Origin: Dankookia rubra
Lineage (GTDB): Bacteria > Pseudomonadota > Alphaproteobacteria > Acetobacterales > Acetobacteraceae
DNA length: 64,000 nucleotides
Direction of reading: 5' to 3'
Assembly (NCBI RefSeq): GCF_004355005.1
Contig: NZ_SMSJ01000013.1
Location: forward strand, 1 to 64,000
Under the pieces are notes generated by a model. The model did no database searches, had not been told where the DNA came from, and saw only the letters and a program-made list of their open reading frames with translations. The position numbers were made by a program, and so were the translations under genes. This document shows, in pieces, positions 49,540 through 57,712 of the stretch (the stretch's first letter is position 1; every line of letters starts with the position of its first letter).

Positions 49540-51408
49540 TCAGGCCGCCTCGAGCTTCTCCTGCAGCTCCAGCCACTCGGTCTCGAGCGTCGGCAGGATC
49601 CTGGCGATCACCGCGCGCCGCGTGGTGGCGCGGTTGATCAGGTCGGTCTTGTTGCCGGCATAGAGCCGCGGGTCGGCCAGCGCCGTGTCGATCGCGCTCG
49701 CCTCGTCCTGCAGCTTGGCCATCTGCGCCTCGATCTGCTTGGCGCGCTCGCGCAGCGGGGCGAGGGCCTGGCGGCTTTCCGCCTTGCCGCGGCGGTCGTT
49801 CTGCTTCGCCGAGGTGCCGGGCTCGCCGCGGGCGCCGCGGCGGTTGCCGCCGCCGAGCATCGCCCGGTAGTCGTCGAGGTCGCCGTCGAAGCTGGCGACG
49901 CGGCCGTCGCCCACCAGCCAGAGCCGGTCGGCGACCAGCTCGACCAGATGCGGGTCGTGGCTGATCAGGATGACGGCGCCGTTGTAGTCGGCCAGCGCCT
50001 TCACCAGCGCGTCGCGGGCGTCGATGTCGAGGTGGTTGGTCGGCTCGTCGAGGATCAGCAGCTGCGGCGCCTCGCGCGTGCAGAGCGCCAGCAGCAGCCG
50101 TGCCTTCTCGCCGCCCGAACAGGCGGAGATCTTCGTCGTCGCGCGCTCGACGTCGAGGCCGAAGCGGGCGAGCTGCGCGCGGCACTGCGTCACCGTTGCC
50201 TTCGGCATCGCCGCCTGCATGTGCGACAGCGGCGTGCCCTCCAGGTCCAGCTCGTCGGTCTGGTGCTGGGCGAAGTAGCCGACCTTCAGCTTGGGCGAGC
50301 GGAACTGGCTGCCGCCCATCAGCGGCAGCCGTCCGGCGAAGAGCTTCGCCAGGGTCGACTTGCCGTTGCCGTTGGCGCCGAGCAGGGCGATGCGGTCGTC
50401 CTGGTCGAGCCGCAGGTCGAGGCCCTTCAGCACCACCCGCCTGTCGTAGCCGATGCTGCCGCTGCTGATCGACAGCACCGGCGGCGCCAGCTCGGCGGGT
50501 TCAGGGAAGGCGAAGCGGGTGACGTGGTCCTCGACCACGCTCTCGATCGCCGGCATCCGTTCCAGCGCCTTGATGCGCGATTGCGCCTGGCGCGCCTTGG
50601 TCGCCTTGGCGCGGAAGCGGTCGACGAAGGACTGGATATGCGCGCGCTCGGCCGCCAGCTTCTCGTTCTGCGCCGCCTGCTGCGCCTGGCGCTCGGTCCG
50701 CACGCGGACGAAATTGTCGAAGGCGCCGGGGTAGAGCGTGAGCTTGCCGCGGTCGAGATGCGCGATCGCATCGACGCAGCGTTCCAGCAGCCCGCGGTCG
50801 TGGCTGACCACGATGGCGGCGCCGGAGAAGCGCTGCAGCCAGCCCTCCAGCCACATCGTCGCCTCGAGGTCGAGGTGGTTGGTCGGCTCGTCCAGCAGCA
50901 GCAGGTCGGGCTCGAGGAACAGCACCCGGGCGAGGGCCACGCGCATCCGCCAGCCGCCGGAGAACTCGGTGGTCGGCCGCGCCTGGGCGGCGGCGTCGAA
51001 GCCGAGGCCGGCCAGGATGGTGGCGGCGCGGGACGGGGCGCTGTCGGCGCTGATGGCGATCAGCCGCTCATGGATCTCGGCCATCCTCAGGCCGTCCGGG
51101 TGGTGCTCCGCCTCGGCCAGCAGCGCCGCGCGCTCGGTATCGGCGGCGAGCACCGTCTCCAGCAGGCTTTCCGGTCCGCCCGGGGCCTCCTGCGCCACAT
51201 GGCCCATGCGGGCCCGGGTGGCGAAGCGGATCTCCCCGCCATCCGGCTGGATCTCGCCGGTGATGGCCTTCAGCAGGGTCGACTTGCCCGCGCCGTTGCG
51301 CCCGACCAGGCCGACCTTCCGGCCTGGATCGACCACGAGGTCGGCCGATTCCAGCAGGGCGCGCCCGGCGATGCGGAGCGTGAGGTCGCGGATGGTGAGG
51401 ACGGTCAT
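49540..51408 (-). CDS. ABC-F family ATPase (Uup/EttA-like)
   Basis: 622-residue soluble protein with two ABC domains and no membrane segment. First domain: GRNGAGKST and FSGGWRMRVALARVLF, then LLLLDEPTNHLDLE. Second: GANGNGKST, CSGGEKARLLLALC and LLILDEPTNHLDID. Between them is the charged P-site tRNA-interaction linker (TERQAQQAAQNEKLAAERAH). The C-terminus is a coiled coil (LAPLRERAKQIEAQMAKLQD). ABC-F proteins act on the ribosome; the subtype resembles YheS. ATG 51408. Confidence 0.92.
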   Translation of the reverse strand: MTVLTIRDLTLRIAGRALLESADLVVDPGRKVGLVGRNGAGKSTLLKAITGEIQPDGGEIRFATRARMGHVAQEAPGGPESLLETVLAADTERAALLAEAEHHPDGLRMAEIHERLIAISADSAPSRAATILAGLGFDAAAQARPTTEFSGGWRMRVALARVLFLEPDLLLLDEPTNHLDLEATMWLEGWLQRFSGAAIVVSHDRGLLERCVDAIAHLDRGKLTLYPGAFDNFVRVRTERQAQQAAQNEKLAAERAHIQSFVDRFRAKATKARQAQSRIKALERMPAIESVVEDHVTRFAFPEPAELAPPVLSISSGSIGYDRRVVLKGLDLRLDQDDRIALLGANGNGKSTLAKLFAGRLPLMGGSQFRSPKLKVGYFAQHQTDELDLEGTPLSHMQAAMPKATVTQCRAQLARFGLDVERATTKISACSGGEKARLLLALCTREAPQLLILDEPTNHLDIDARDALVKALADYNGAVILISHDPHLVELVADRLWLVGDGRVASFDGDLDDYRAMLGGGNRRGARGEPGTSAKQNDRRGKAESRQALAPLRERAKQIEAQMAKLQDEASAIDTALADPRLYAGNKTDLINRATTRRAVIARILPTLETEWLELQEKLEAA

Positions 51409-51459
51409 TGCCGGGCCTGATTACCGCCTCGGCCGCCCCGGCGCCATCGCGACGAGGGT

Positions 51460-51645
51460 CTAGCTGGGCTGCTTCTCCGTCCCGTCTTCCTCCGGCGGCA
51501 GGGGCTGCCCGGCCGGCTCGCCGCCCCACTCGTCTTCGATCATGCCCTGCTGGCCGCTGACCAGGTCCACATCGGCCTGGCTGGGCGGGCGGGGGATGTA
51601 GCCCTGCTTGGGGGGCAGGTCGTCCGGCTTGGGGTCATCGCTCAT
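51460..51645 (-). CDS. small acidic hypothetical protein
   Basis: 61 residues from ATG 51645, rich in Pro, Asp, Glu and Gln with no hydrophobic core ([17 protein letters not shown], then [18 protein letters not shown]). Probably disordered; no family recognised. It lies 51 bases upstream of the ABC-F gene on the same strand and is divergent from ndk. Its ribosome site is weak, so the gene is likely but not certain. Confidence 0.5.
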   Translation of the reverse strand: MSDDPKPDDLPPKQGYIPRPPSQADVDLVSGQQGMIEDEWGGEPAGQPLPPEEDGTEKQPS

Positions 51646-51745
51646 GCCGGCCCAACGCAGGCGGGGCCGCCGGGTTGGGCTTGCATCCGGCCCGGACCCC
51701 GCCTATCCGGCGCCCGACCCTTCGCAACGCCAAAGGAACGCCCCC

Positions 51746-52168
51746 ATGGCCACCGAGCGCACCCTCTCCATCCTCAAGCCCGACGCCACCCGCCGGAACC
51801 TGACCGGCAAGATCAATGCGAAGTTCGAGGAGGCCGGCCTCCGCATCGTCGCGCAGAAGCGCCTGCACCTGTCGGACGCCCAGGCCGGCGCCTTCTACGC
51901 CGTCCACAAGGAGCGGCCCTTCTACAAGGACCTGGTTTCCTTCATGACATCCGGCCCCGTGGTCGTGCAGGTGCTGGAAGGGGAGAACGCGGTGCAGCGC
52001 AATCGCGACATCATGGGCGCCACCAACCCGGCCAATGCCGCCCCCGGCACCATCCGCAAGGAATTCGCCGAGAGCATCGAGGCAAACTCGGTTCATGGCT
52101 CTGACAGCGCCGAGAATGCGGCGACCGAGATCGCCTTCTTCTTCGCCGGCACCGAGATCGTCGGCTGA
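51746..52168 (+). CDS. ndk: nucleoside diphosphate kinase
   Basis: Transfers the terminal phosphate between nucleoside tri- and diphosphates to balance NTP/dNTP pools. 140 residues, the standard size. ATG 51746 follows AAAGGAA. N-terminal [19 protein letters not shown] is typical. The catalytic His is residue 117 in NSVHGSDS, and [20 protein letters not shown] holds the conserved nucleotide-binding residues. Stands alone, convergent with an rRNA methyltransferase-like gene. Confidence 0.97.
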   Translation: MATERTLSILKPDATRRNLTGKINAKFEEAGLRIVAQKRLHLSDAQAGAFYAVHKERPFYKDLVSFMTSGPVVVQVLEGENAVQRNRDIMGATNPANAAPGTIRKEFAESIEANSVHGSDSAENAATEIAFFFAGTEIVG

Positions 52169-52177
52169 AGGAAGATC

Positions 52178-52202
52178 GGGGGGAGAGGGCACCTCTCTCC
52201 CC
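52178..52202. terminator. convergent-gap hairpin, repeat copy R2
   Basis: GGGGGGAGAGG (52178-52188) and CCTCTCTCCCC (52192-52202) form an 11-bp stem with one G-T pair and a 3-base loop. A second short stem, ACTCAC / GTGAGT (52210-52215 / 52224-52229), follows and runs into the stop codon of the leftward gene. It fills the 60-base gap after ndk and should end both transcripts. Confidence 0.65.
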
Positions 52203-52228
52203 AAACCCGACTCACCGTTTCCTGTGAG

Positions 52229-53344
52229 TCAGGGCAGCGGCGCGGTTCGGTACAGGCTGACCCGCAGCCCGCCATGCGGGACCGGGGCGGCAGGGGGCAG
52301 GAAGGGCAGGGCGGTGGCCTGGGCCAGGCTCGGCTCGCCGGTCACGAGACCCACGCGCCACCCCGCGAACCGCTGCCGCAGCACCTGGCCCAGCGCCCGA
52401 TACAACGGGACCAGCGCGGCCTTGTCGCCCATCCGGGCGCCATAGGGCGGGTTGACCATGACCAGGCCCGGCGGGCCCTCCGGCGGCGCCGCGTCGCTGA
52501 TCGTGCATTGCCGGAACTCGACATGGCTGGCGACGCCGGCGCGGTCCGCATTGGCGCGGCTCATCGCCACCGCCCCGGCATCCCGGTCGCTGCCGTGGCA
52601 GCGCGCCGCGGGGGCGCGGCTGCTGGCCACCGCCCGCATGCGCGCCCAGGCCTCGGAATCGAATGTGGCGAAATGCTCGAAGGCGAAATGGCGCTGCCGG
52701 CCGGGATTGAGCCGGGCGGCGATCTCGGCGGCCTCGATCACGAAGGTGCCGGCGCCGCACATCGGGTCCAGCACCGGCTCCCGCCCATCATAGCCGCAGG
52801 CCAGCAGGAACAGGGAAGCCATGGTCTCCCGCAGCGGCGCCGGGTTCACCGCCGCCTTGTAGCCGCGCTTGTGCAGCGGCTCCCCCGAGGTATCGAGGCT
52901 GAGGGTGCAGCGGTCGTGCTCGATCCGCGCCATCACCGTGATCCCCGCCTCGGCCGCGACCGGGGCGCCGAGCGTCTCGCGGATCGCGGTGGCGATCCGC
53001 TGCTCCACCGCACCGCTGTGATAGAGCCTGGAGGCGGCACAGCTGGCTTCGACCCGGACGGGCATGTCGGGGCGCAGCAGGCTGGCCCAGGGCACCTGCC
53101 GGGCGCGGCTGTCGAGATGCGCGAGATGGGTGACGTGGAAGGCATCGATCCGCGCCAGCACCCGCCCGGCGCCGCGGATCCAGAGGTTGGCGCGCCAGAC
53201 CTCCGGCCAGCCGCCCCGGATGGTGACGCCGCCGGGGACTGGCTTCGCGAGCTTGAACCCCTTGCCGCGGACCTCGGCGCAGAGGGTGGCCTCGAGGCCG
53301 GGAAAGGTGGTCAGGAAGATCTCGAACTGGTCGGGGGAGGTCAT
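52229..53344 (-). CDS. THUMP-domain class I SAM-dependent RNA methyltransferase (RlmL/Trm14-like)
   Basis: 371 residues from ATG 53344. N-terminal ferredoxin-like/THUMP part (FEIFLTTFPGLEATLCAEV, then VTIRGGWPEVWRANLW). The methyltransferase has the SAM motif PVLDPMCGAGTFVIEAAEIA and the catalytic VMVNPPYGARMGD (NPPY). This matches N2-guanine methyltransferases acting on 23S rRNA or tRNA, corresponding to the first half of E. coli RlmL without the RlmK part. Exact target base unproved. It is convergent with ndk. Confidence 0.88.
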   Translation of the reverse strand: MTSPDQFEIFLTTFPGLEATLCAEVRGKGFKLAKPVPGGVTIRGGWPEVWRANLWIRGAGRVLARIDAFHVTHLAHLDSRARQVPWASLLRPDMPVRVEASCAASRLYHSGAVEQRIATAIRETLGAPVAAEAGITVMARIEHDRCTLSLDTSGEPLHKRGYKAAVNPAPLRETMASLFLLACGYDGREPVLDPMCGAGTFVIEAAEIAARLNPGRQRHFAFEHFATFDSEAWARMRAVASSRAPAARCHGSDRDAGAVAMSRANADRAGVASHVEFRQCTISDAAPPEGPPGLVMVNPPYGARMGDKAALVPLYRALGQVLRQRFAGWRVGLVTGEPSLAQATALPFLPPAAPVPHGGLRVSLYRTAPLP

Positions 53345-53760
53345 CCGGGGGGCATAGCAGGTCGCGGCGGGCCTGGCGGGGTAACGCGGCGGAAAAGGCC
53401 GGCGGGCACGCCGCCATCCCGCAGCAGCGCGCGAAGCTTGCCACCAGCCGGACCGGCTCCGCCTGGCTCGCCGTGCGGGTCTTCCCGAAGATGCTGTTCA
53501 GGCAGGACCGTGGGCTGGTCGCCGCGACGCCGAGGGCCGCCGCCTCCGCCGGCATGTCGCGCCCGAGCCGACGGCGCCCTGGGCGCTGGCTGCCCTCGGC
53601 CGCTGCGAGCGCATCGCCCGGGATGCCTGGGTCAAGGTCACCGGCGCGACGCTCGACTGAAGTATCCGCCGGGGAACGATCGGGCCTCCGTCGCGCTCCG
53701 CCTCCTGCGAACGCCAGCGCGAAGGCAGACGGCCCCCGCGCCGGCGACCGGCAAGGAGAG
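53345..53760. other. 416-base gap without a supported gene
   Basis: It separates the divergent methyltransferase and csbD genes. A rightward frame from about 53385 to its stop at 53660 stays open for some 90 codons and ends in a protein-like RIARDAWVKVTGATLD, but it has no ATG, GTG or TTG start, so it may be a gene remnant or chance. The right-hand part holds a probable csbD promoter (53673-53697). Nothing else is recognisable. Confidence 0.5.
53673..53697 (+). promoter_or_regulatory. near-consensus EcfG promoter for csbD
   Basis: GGAAC (53673-53677), 16 bases, then CGCT (53694-53697), one base off the EcfG consensus CGTT. It lies 63 bases before the csbD start. CsbD-type genes are often under general-stress control, which fits. 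Confidence 0.45.
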
Positions 53761-54042
53761 ATGAGCGAGATGGACGAAGATCGGTTCAGCGGCACCGTCA
53801 AGCAGGCGGCCGGCAAGGTGCAGGGCGCCGCGGGCGACCTGCTCGGCGATAGCAAGACGCAGGCCGAGGGCGCGGCGCGCGAGATCGCCGGCCGTGCCCA
53901 GGACGCCTATGGTCAGGCCAAGGACGTGGCGCGCGGCGCCGCGGAGCAGGTCGGTCGGGGCGTCGAGCAGCAGCCGGTGGTGGCGCTGCTGATTGCCGGC
54001 GTGATCGGCTATGCGCTCGGCCTGTTCACCGCCCGGCGCTAA
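53761..54042 (+). CDS. CsbD family stress protein with membrane anchor
   Basis: 93 residues from ATG 53761 behind AAGGAGAG; a second in-frame ATG is at 53770. The N-terminal part is CsbD: FSGTVKQAAGKVQGAAGDLL, then repeated amphipathic Ala/Gly/Lys-rich helix segments (GRAQDAYGQAKDVARGAAEQ). The last 25 residues add a membrane helix (VVALLIAGVIGYALGLFTAR), a variant common in alphaproteobacteria. CsbD is a general-stress protein of unknown action. A near-consensus EcfG promoter lies upstream. Confidence 0.85.
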   Translation: MSEMDEDRFSGTVKQAAGKVQGAAGDLLGDSKTQAEGAAREIAGRAQDAYGQAKDVARGAAEQVGRGVEQQPVVALLIAGVIGYALGLFTARR

Positions 54043-54086
54043 CGCTCAACCCGGGTGGCCGCCGCGGCAGCCACCCGGTTTCTCAT

Positions 54087-54242
54087 TCACGCAACGAAGA
54101 GCAGCAGCGCCAGCAGCAGCACGACCACGGCGACGACGCCGTAGGTCACGAACTGGGTGAAGCCTTCCCAGCCGCGCTCATGGGTGGCGATGACATCCTT
54201 CGCCTCGATTGCCGAAAATTCGTAGTTGGTCTGCTCGGCCAC
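54087..54242 (-). CDS. aa3-type cytochrome c oxidase subunit IV
   Basis: 51 residues from GTG 54242 with AGGGA upstream; an in-frame GTG at 54272 would add ten residues. The sequence AEQTNYEFSAIEAKDVIATH followed by GWEGFTQFVTYGVVAVVVLL is diagnostic of the bacterial subunit IV (single helix, cytoplasmic N-terminus) of aa3 oxidase. It is an accessory subunit of the respiratory enzyme. The core ctaC/D/E genes are not in the window, so it is encoded alone, between csbD and purN. Confidence 0.87.
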   Translation of the reverse strand: MAEQTNYEFSAIEAKDVIATHERGWEGFTQFVTYGVVAVVVLLLALLLFVA

Positions 54243-54319
54243 GGCTGCTGTCCCTATGAGATCCGGTGCCACGGTGTAGGAAGCGTTGGCGCTTCCGGCA
54301 AGGGCGTTGAAGGGCGAGG

Positions 54320-54973
54320 TCAGGGAAGGGGGTTCCGCAGGGCCCCCTGCGGTGCCGCCGCCCCGTCCACCACCGCGCGGCCGGCCTCGATCCGCACCCG
54401 CCCGGCCGCCAGCCAGCCGAGCGCCGCCGGGTAGATCCGGTGCTCCTCCGCCAGCACCCGCGCTGCGAGCTCGGCCGGGGTATCGCCCGGCAGCACCGGC
54501 ACCGCCGCCTGGGCCAGGATCGGGCCCTCGTCCACCCCGGCGCTGACCAGGTGCACGCTGCAGCCATGCAGCCGGACCCCGGCCGCGATTGCCCGCTCAT
54601 GCGTCTCAAGCCCCGGGAAGGCCGGCAGCAGGGAGGGGTGGATATTGACCAGCCGGCCTTCCCAGCGGCCGACGAACGCCGCGGTCAGCACCCGCATGAA
54701 GCCGGCGAGCGCGATCAGCCCGATGCCGTGTTCCGCCAGCACCGCCTCCATCGCCGCCTCGAAGCCCGGGCGGTCGCCGCGATGGGCGCGGCTCTCGACC
54801 ACCGCGGTCGGGATGCCGGACGCAGCGGCACGGCCGAGGCCGGCGGCATCGGCGCGGTTCGACAGCACCAGGGCGATCTCGGCGGGGTAGGCCTGGTCCG
54901 CAGCGGCCTCCAGCAGCGCCGCCATGTTGGAGCCGCGGCCGGAGATCAGGACGGCGGTGCGGGCGCGGGCCAC
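54320..54973 (-). CDS. purN: phosphoribosylglycinamide formyltransferase
   Basis: Transfers formyl from 10-formyl-tetrahydrofolate to GAR in purine synthesis. 217 residues from GTG 54973, one base after the purM stop, so coupled to it. Motifs are VLISGRGSNMAALLEA, IALAGFMRVL, the catalytic NIHPSLLPAFPGL (Asn, His) and GCSVHLVSAGVDEGPILAQA with the conserved Asp. Cytoplasmic. The formyl donor links it to folD in this window. Confidence 0.95.
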   Translation of the reverse strand: MARARTAVLISGRGSNMAALLEAAADQAYPAEIALVLSNRADAAGLGRAAASGIPTAVVESRAHRGDRPGFEAAMEAVLAEHGIGLIALAGFMRVLTAAFVGRWEGRLVNIHPSLLPAFPGLETHERAIAAGVRLHGCSVHLVSAGVDEGPILAQAAVPVLPGDTPAELAARVLAEEHRIYPAALGWLAAGRVRIEAGRAVVDGAAAPQGALRNPLP

Positions 54974-54974
54974 G

Positions 54975-56072
54975 TCAGCGCGGCCAATGGGCGGCCAGGT
55001 TGTCGATGCGGAGTCCGGCCGGGCCGCTGCCCGCCTCGATCGCGCCGATGCGGAAGACCTGCTCGCCGGCGGCGGCCAGTTGCGCCATGGCGGCCTCGGC
55101 ATTGCCGGCGGCGACCACCAGGACCATGCCGATGCCGCAGTTGAAGACCCGCAGCATCTCATCGGCCGCGATGTTGCCGGCCGCTGCCAGCCAGGCGAAG
55201 ACAGGCGGCACCGGCCAGGCGGCCCCGTCCAGCACCGCGGTCACGCCCTCGGGCAGCACCCGCGGCAGGTTGCCCGGCAGGCCGCCGCCGGTGATGTGGG
55301 CCGCCGCCTTCAGCAGCCCCGCCTTGTGCAGCGCGACCAACGATTTCACGTAGATCCTGGTCGGCGCCAGCAACGCCTCCCCCAGCGTCATCGCCGGGGC
55401 GAAGGGCGCCGGGTCCGCGAGGCCGAGCCCCGCCGCCGCCACCACCCGCCGGACCAGCGAGAAGCCGTTGGAATGCACGCCCGAGGAGCCGAGGCCGAGC
55501 AGCACGTCGCCGGCGCCGATCGCCTTCGGCAGCAGCGCCTCGCGCTCCGCGGCACCCACCGAGAAGCCGGCCAGGTCGTAGTCCTCGGCGGCGTACATGC
55601 CCGGCATCTCGGCCGTCTCGCCGCCGACCAGGGCGCAGCCGGCCCGACGGCAGCCCTCGGCGATGCCGGCGATGACGTCGCGCGCCTGGGCGAGCTGCAG
55701 CTTTCCGCTGGCGAAGTAGTCGAGGAAGAAGAGCGGCTCGGCGCCCTGCACCACCAGGTCGTTGACGCACATGGCGACGAGGTCGATGCCGACCGTCGCA
55801 TGGCTGCCGGCATCGATCGCGACCCGCAGCTTGGTGCCGACGCCGTCGGTGGACGACACCAGCACGGGGTCCCGGAACCCCGCCGCCTTCAGGTCGAAGA
55901 GCGCGCCGAAGCCGCCGAGCCCGCCCATGGTGCCGCGGCGGTCGGTGGACTTCGCCAGCGGCTTGATCGCCTCGACCAGCGCGTCGCCGGCAGCGATGTC
56001 CACTCCCGCCTCGCGGTAGGTCAGGCTGGCCGGTGCCGCGACCGGGGGGGTGGTCTCCGGGGGAGTGGTCAA
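54975..56072 (-). CDS. purM: phosphoribosylformylglycinamidine cyclo-ligase (AIR synthetase)
   Basis: Closes the imidazole ring of FGAM with ATP to give AIR, the fifth step of purine synthesis. 365 residues from TTG 56072, chosen for the excellent GGAGG site five bases upstream; no ATG gives a normal N-terminus. Motifs are [58 protein letters not shown] and [18 protein letters not shown]. It is followed at once by purN. Confidence 0.95.
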   Translation of the reverse strand: MTTPPETTPPVAAPASLTYREAGVDIAAGDALVEAIKPLAKSTDRRGTMGGLGGFGALFDLKAAGFRDPVLVSSTDGVGTKLRVAIDAGSHATVGIDLVAMCVNDLVVQGAEPLFFLDYFASGKLQLAQARDVIAGIAEGCRRAGCALVGGETAEMPGMYAAEDYDLAGFSVGAAEREALLPKAIGAGDVLLGLGSSGVHSNGFSLVRRVVAAAGLGLADPAPFAPAMTLGEALLAPTRIYVKSLVALHKAGLLKAAAHITGGGLPGNLPRVLPEGVTAVLDGAAWPVPPVFAWLAAAGNIAADEMLRVFNCGIGMVLVVAAGNAEAAMAQLAAAGEQVFRIGAIEAGSGPAGLRIDNLAAHWPR

Positions 56073-56318
56073 GGCGGCCTCCGATCGGCGGGGTGGGGAA
56101 GGGCAGCAGCACGGCCATGGAGGCCGCGCCCTACGCGGGCCGCGCCCGCAAGTCCAGACCATGATGCCGTCCTGGGCGATTCGCCGGGATGGGATTCGCC
56201 CAAACCCGCCGCTTCCTGCTAACCGTCCGGTACGATCTTCGCGACAGAGTCCCGGCCCGCGCCGGCACCTGGCGCGGGCAGCGCAACCGCCGGGGCCACC
56301 CGGATGCAGGAGGGGCCG

Positions 56319-57056
56319 ATGCCGGCAAGCAGCAGGGGTGCCACGCTGGTCCTGGCCTGGGGCCTGATCCTGGCTGGCCCCGGTCCCGCACTCGCGCAGG
56401 TGCCGCCGCCGTCCGCCGGCGAGCCCGCCGCCGCGGCCGCCGAACCTGCCGCGGCCAGCCTCAACTTCACCCAGCGCGGCGTCCCGGCCGAGGCCAGCGC
56501 CGAGAACGGCGTGCTGGCCAAGGAGAAGGCGCTCGCCGCCGGCCGCCGCGCCGCCTGGTCGAAGCTGCTGGCCGAGGCCGGGACCAGCGGGCCGGGCCTG
56601 TCGGACCAGCAGATCGACGACATGGTGAGCTCCATCGTCATCGAGGAGGAACGCACCTCGCCCACCCGCTACAGCGGGCGGATCACGGTCAATTTCAACC
56701 CGAATCGGGTGCGCAGCCAGCTCGGCGGCCGGGTGCCCGGCCTGGCCCCGGTCGCTGGCGGCGGTGCGGCCGCGCCGGCCCCCGCCGGCCCGGCCTCGAA
56801 TTGGGTCGACGCCGTCGCCACCTACCGCTCCATGGCGGAATGGCTCGACCTGGTGCGGCGTTTGAAGGGAGCGGGGCAGATCGCCTCGGTCGATATCCAG
56901 GCGATCGCGGTGGACGCGGCGCGCGTCCGGCTCGGCCTGCGGGGGCCGACCGAGACGGTGATGGGCGACCTCGCCGGGCTCGGCATCCAGCTCGTGCCCG
57001 CGGTCGGGGCGCGGCCGGGCGAAACCTGGCGCGTCGGCCTTGCCGGGGGCGGCTGA
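56319..57056 (+). CDS. DUF2066-like secreted protein
   Basis: 245 residues from ATG 56319, chosen because AGGAGGGG lies just upstream; ATG 56304 is in frame. Signal peptide ([20 protein letters not shown]). The region [20 protein letters not shown] followed by [15 protein letters not shown] resembles the DUF2066 family, whose members often sit upstream of the phosphatidyltransferase-AI-2E-hda string in Rhodospirillales. Function unknown. It is divergent from purM. Confidence 0.6.
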   Translation: MPASSRGATLVLAWGLILAGPGPALAQVPPPSAGEPAAAAAEPAAASLNFTQRGVPAEASAENGVLAKEKALAAGRRAAWSKLLAEAGTSGPGLSDQQIDDMVSSIVIEEERTSPTRYSGRITVNFNPNRVRSQLGGRVPGLAPVAGGGAAAPAPAGPASNWVDAVATYRSMAEWLDLVRRLKGAGQIASVDIQAIAVDAARVRLGLRGPTETVMGDLAGLGIQLVPAVGARPGETWRVGLAGGG

Positions 57057-57702
57057 CCCGCCGCCGGGGAAGGCGGGGCCGGCGGCGGCTGAGCCGCTGC
57101 CCGGGGGCGAGGGGCCGGCCGGCGGCCCTGGCGCCAATCCGCCCGCGGTGCTGCTCACCCTGCCCAACCTGATCACGCTCGCCCGGCTCTGCGCCGTGCC
57201 GGCGACCATCTGGCTGATCCTGCAGCACCGGCTCGACACGGCCTTCCTCGTCTTCGTGGGCGCCGGCATCTCGGACGGCATTGATGGCTGGCTGGCGCGG
57301 GTCCGCAATGCCCGCAGCGCGCTCGGCGCCATCCTCGACCCGGTGGCCGACAAGGCGCTGCTGGTCTCGGTCTATGTGGCGCTGGCCGGCATCGGCGTGC
57401 TGCCGGACTGGCTGGCGATCCTCGTCGTCTTCCGCGACGTGGTGATCGTCGGCGGCATCCTGGTGCTCTGGGTGCTCGGCCAGCCGCCGGCGATCAAGCC
57501 GCTGCTGATCTCGAAGCTGAACACCGCGCTGCAGATCGGCCTCGCGGCGCTGGCCCTGCTGCTGGCCGGCTTCCGCCTGGCGGCGGACGGGCTGCTCGAC
57601 CTGATGGTATGGGCGGTCGCGCTCTCGACCCTTGCCTCCGGCGCGGCCTATGTCACCGCCGCGCTGCGCCGGCCCTGGTCGGCCCCGCGGGGCGGGTCCT
57701 GA
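57040..57702 (+). CDS. CDP-alcohol phosphatidyltransferase family protein
   Basis: Inner-membrane enzyme that swaps CMP of a CDP-linked lipid for an alcohol, as in phosphatidylglycerophosphate or cardiolipin synthesis. 220 residues from TTG 57040, overlapping the previous gene by 17 bases; GTG 57148, just before [18 protein letters not shown], is an attractive alternative start. The catalytic motif D-x2-DG-x2-AR-x8-G-x3-D-x3-D is complete ([19 protein letters not shown], then ILDPVADK). Several helices follow. PgsA-like, exact alcohol unproved. Confidence 0.87.
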   Translation: MPGAADPPPGKAGPAAAEPLPGGEGPAGGPGANPPAVLLTLPNLITLARLCAVPATIWLILQHRLDTAFLVFVGAGISDGIDGWLARVRNARSALGAILDPVADKALLVSVYVALAGIGVLPDWLAILVVFRDVVIVGGILVLWVLGQPPAIKPLLISKLNTALQIGLAALALLLAGFRLAADGLLDLMVWAVALSTLASGAAYVTAALRRPWSAPRGGS

Positions 57703-57712
57703 TGCGCGCGCC

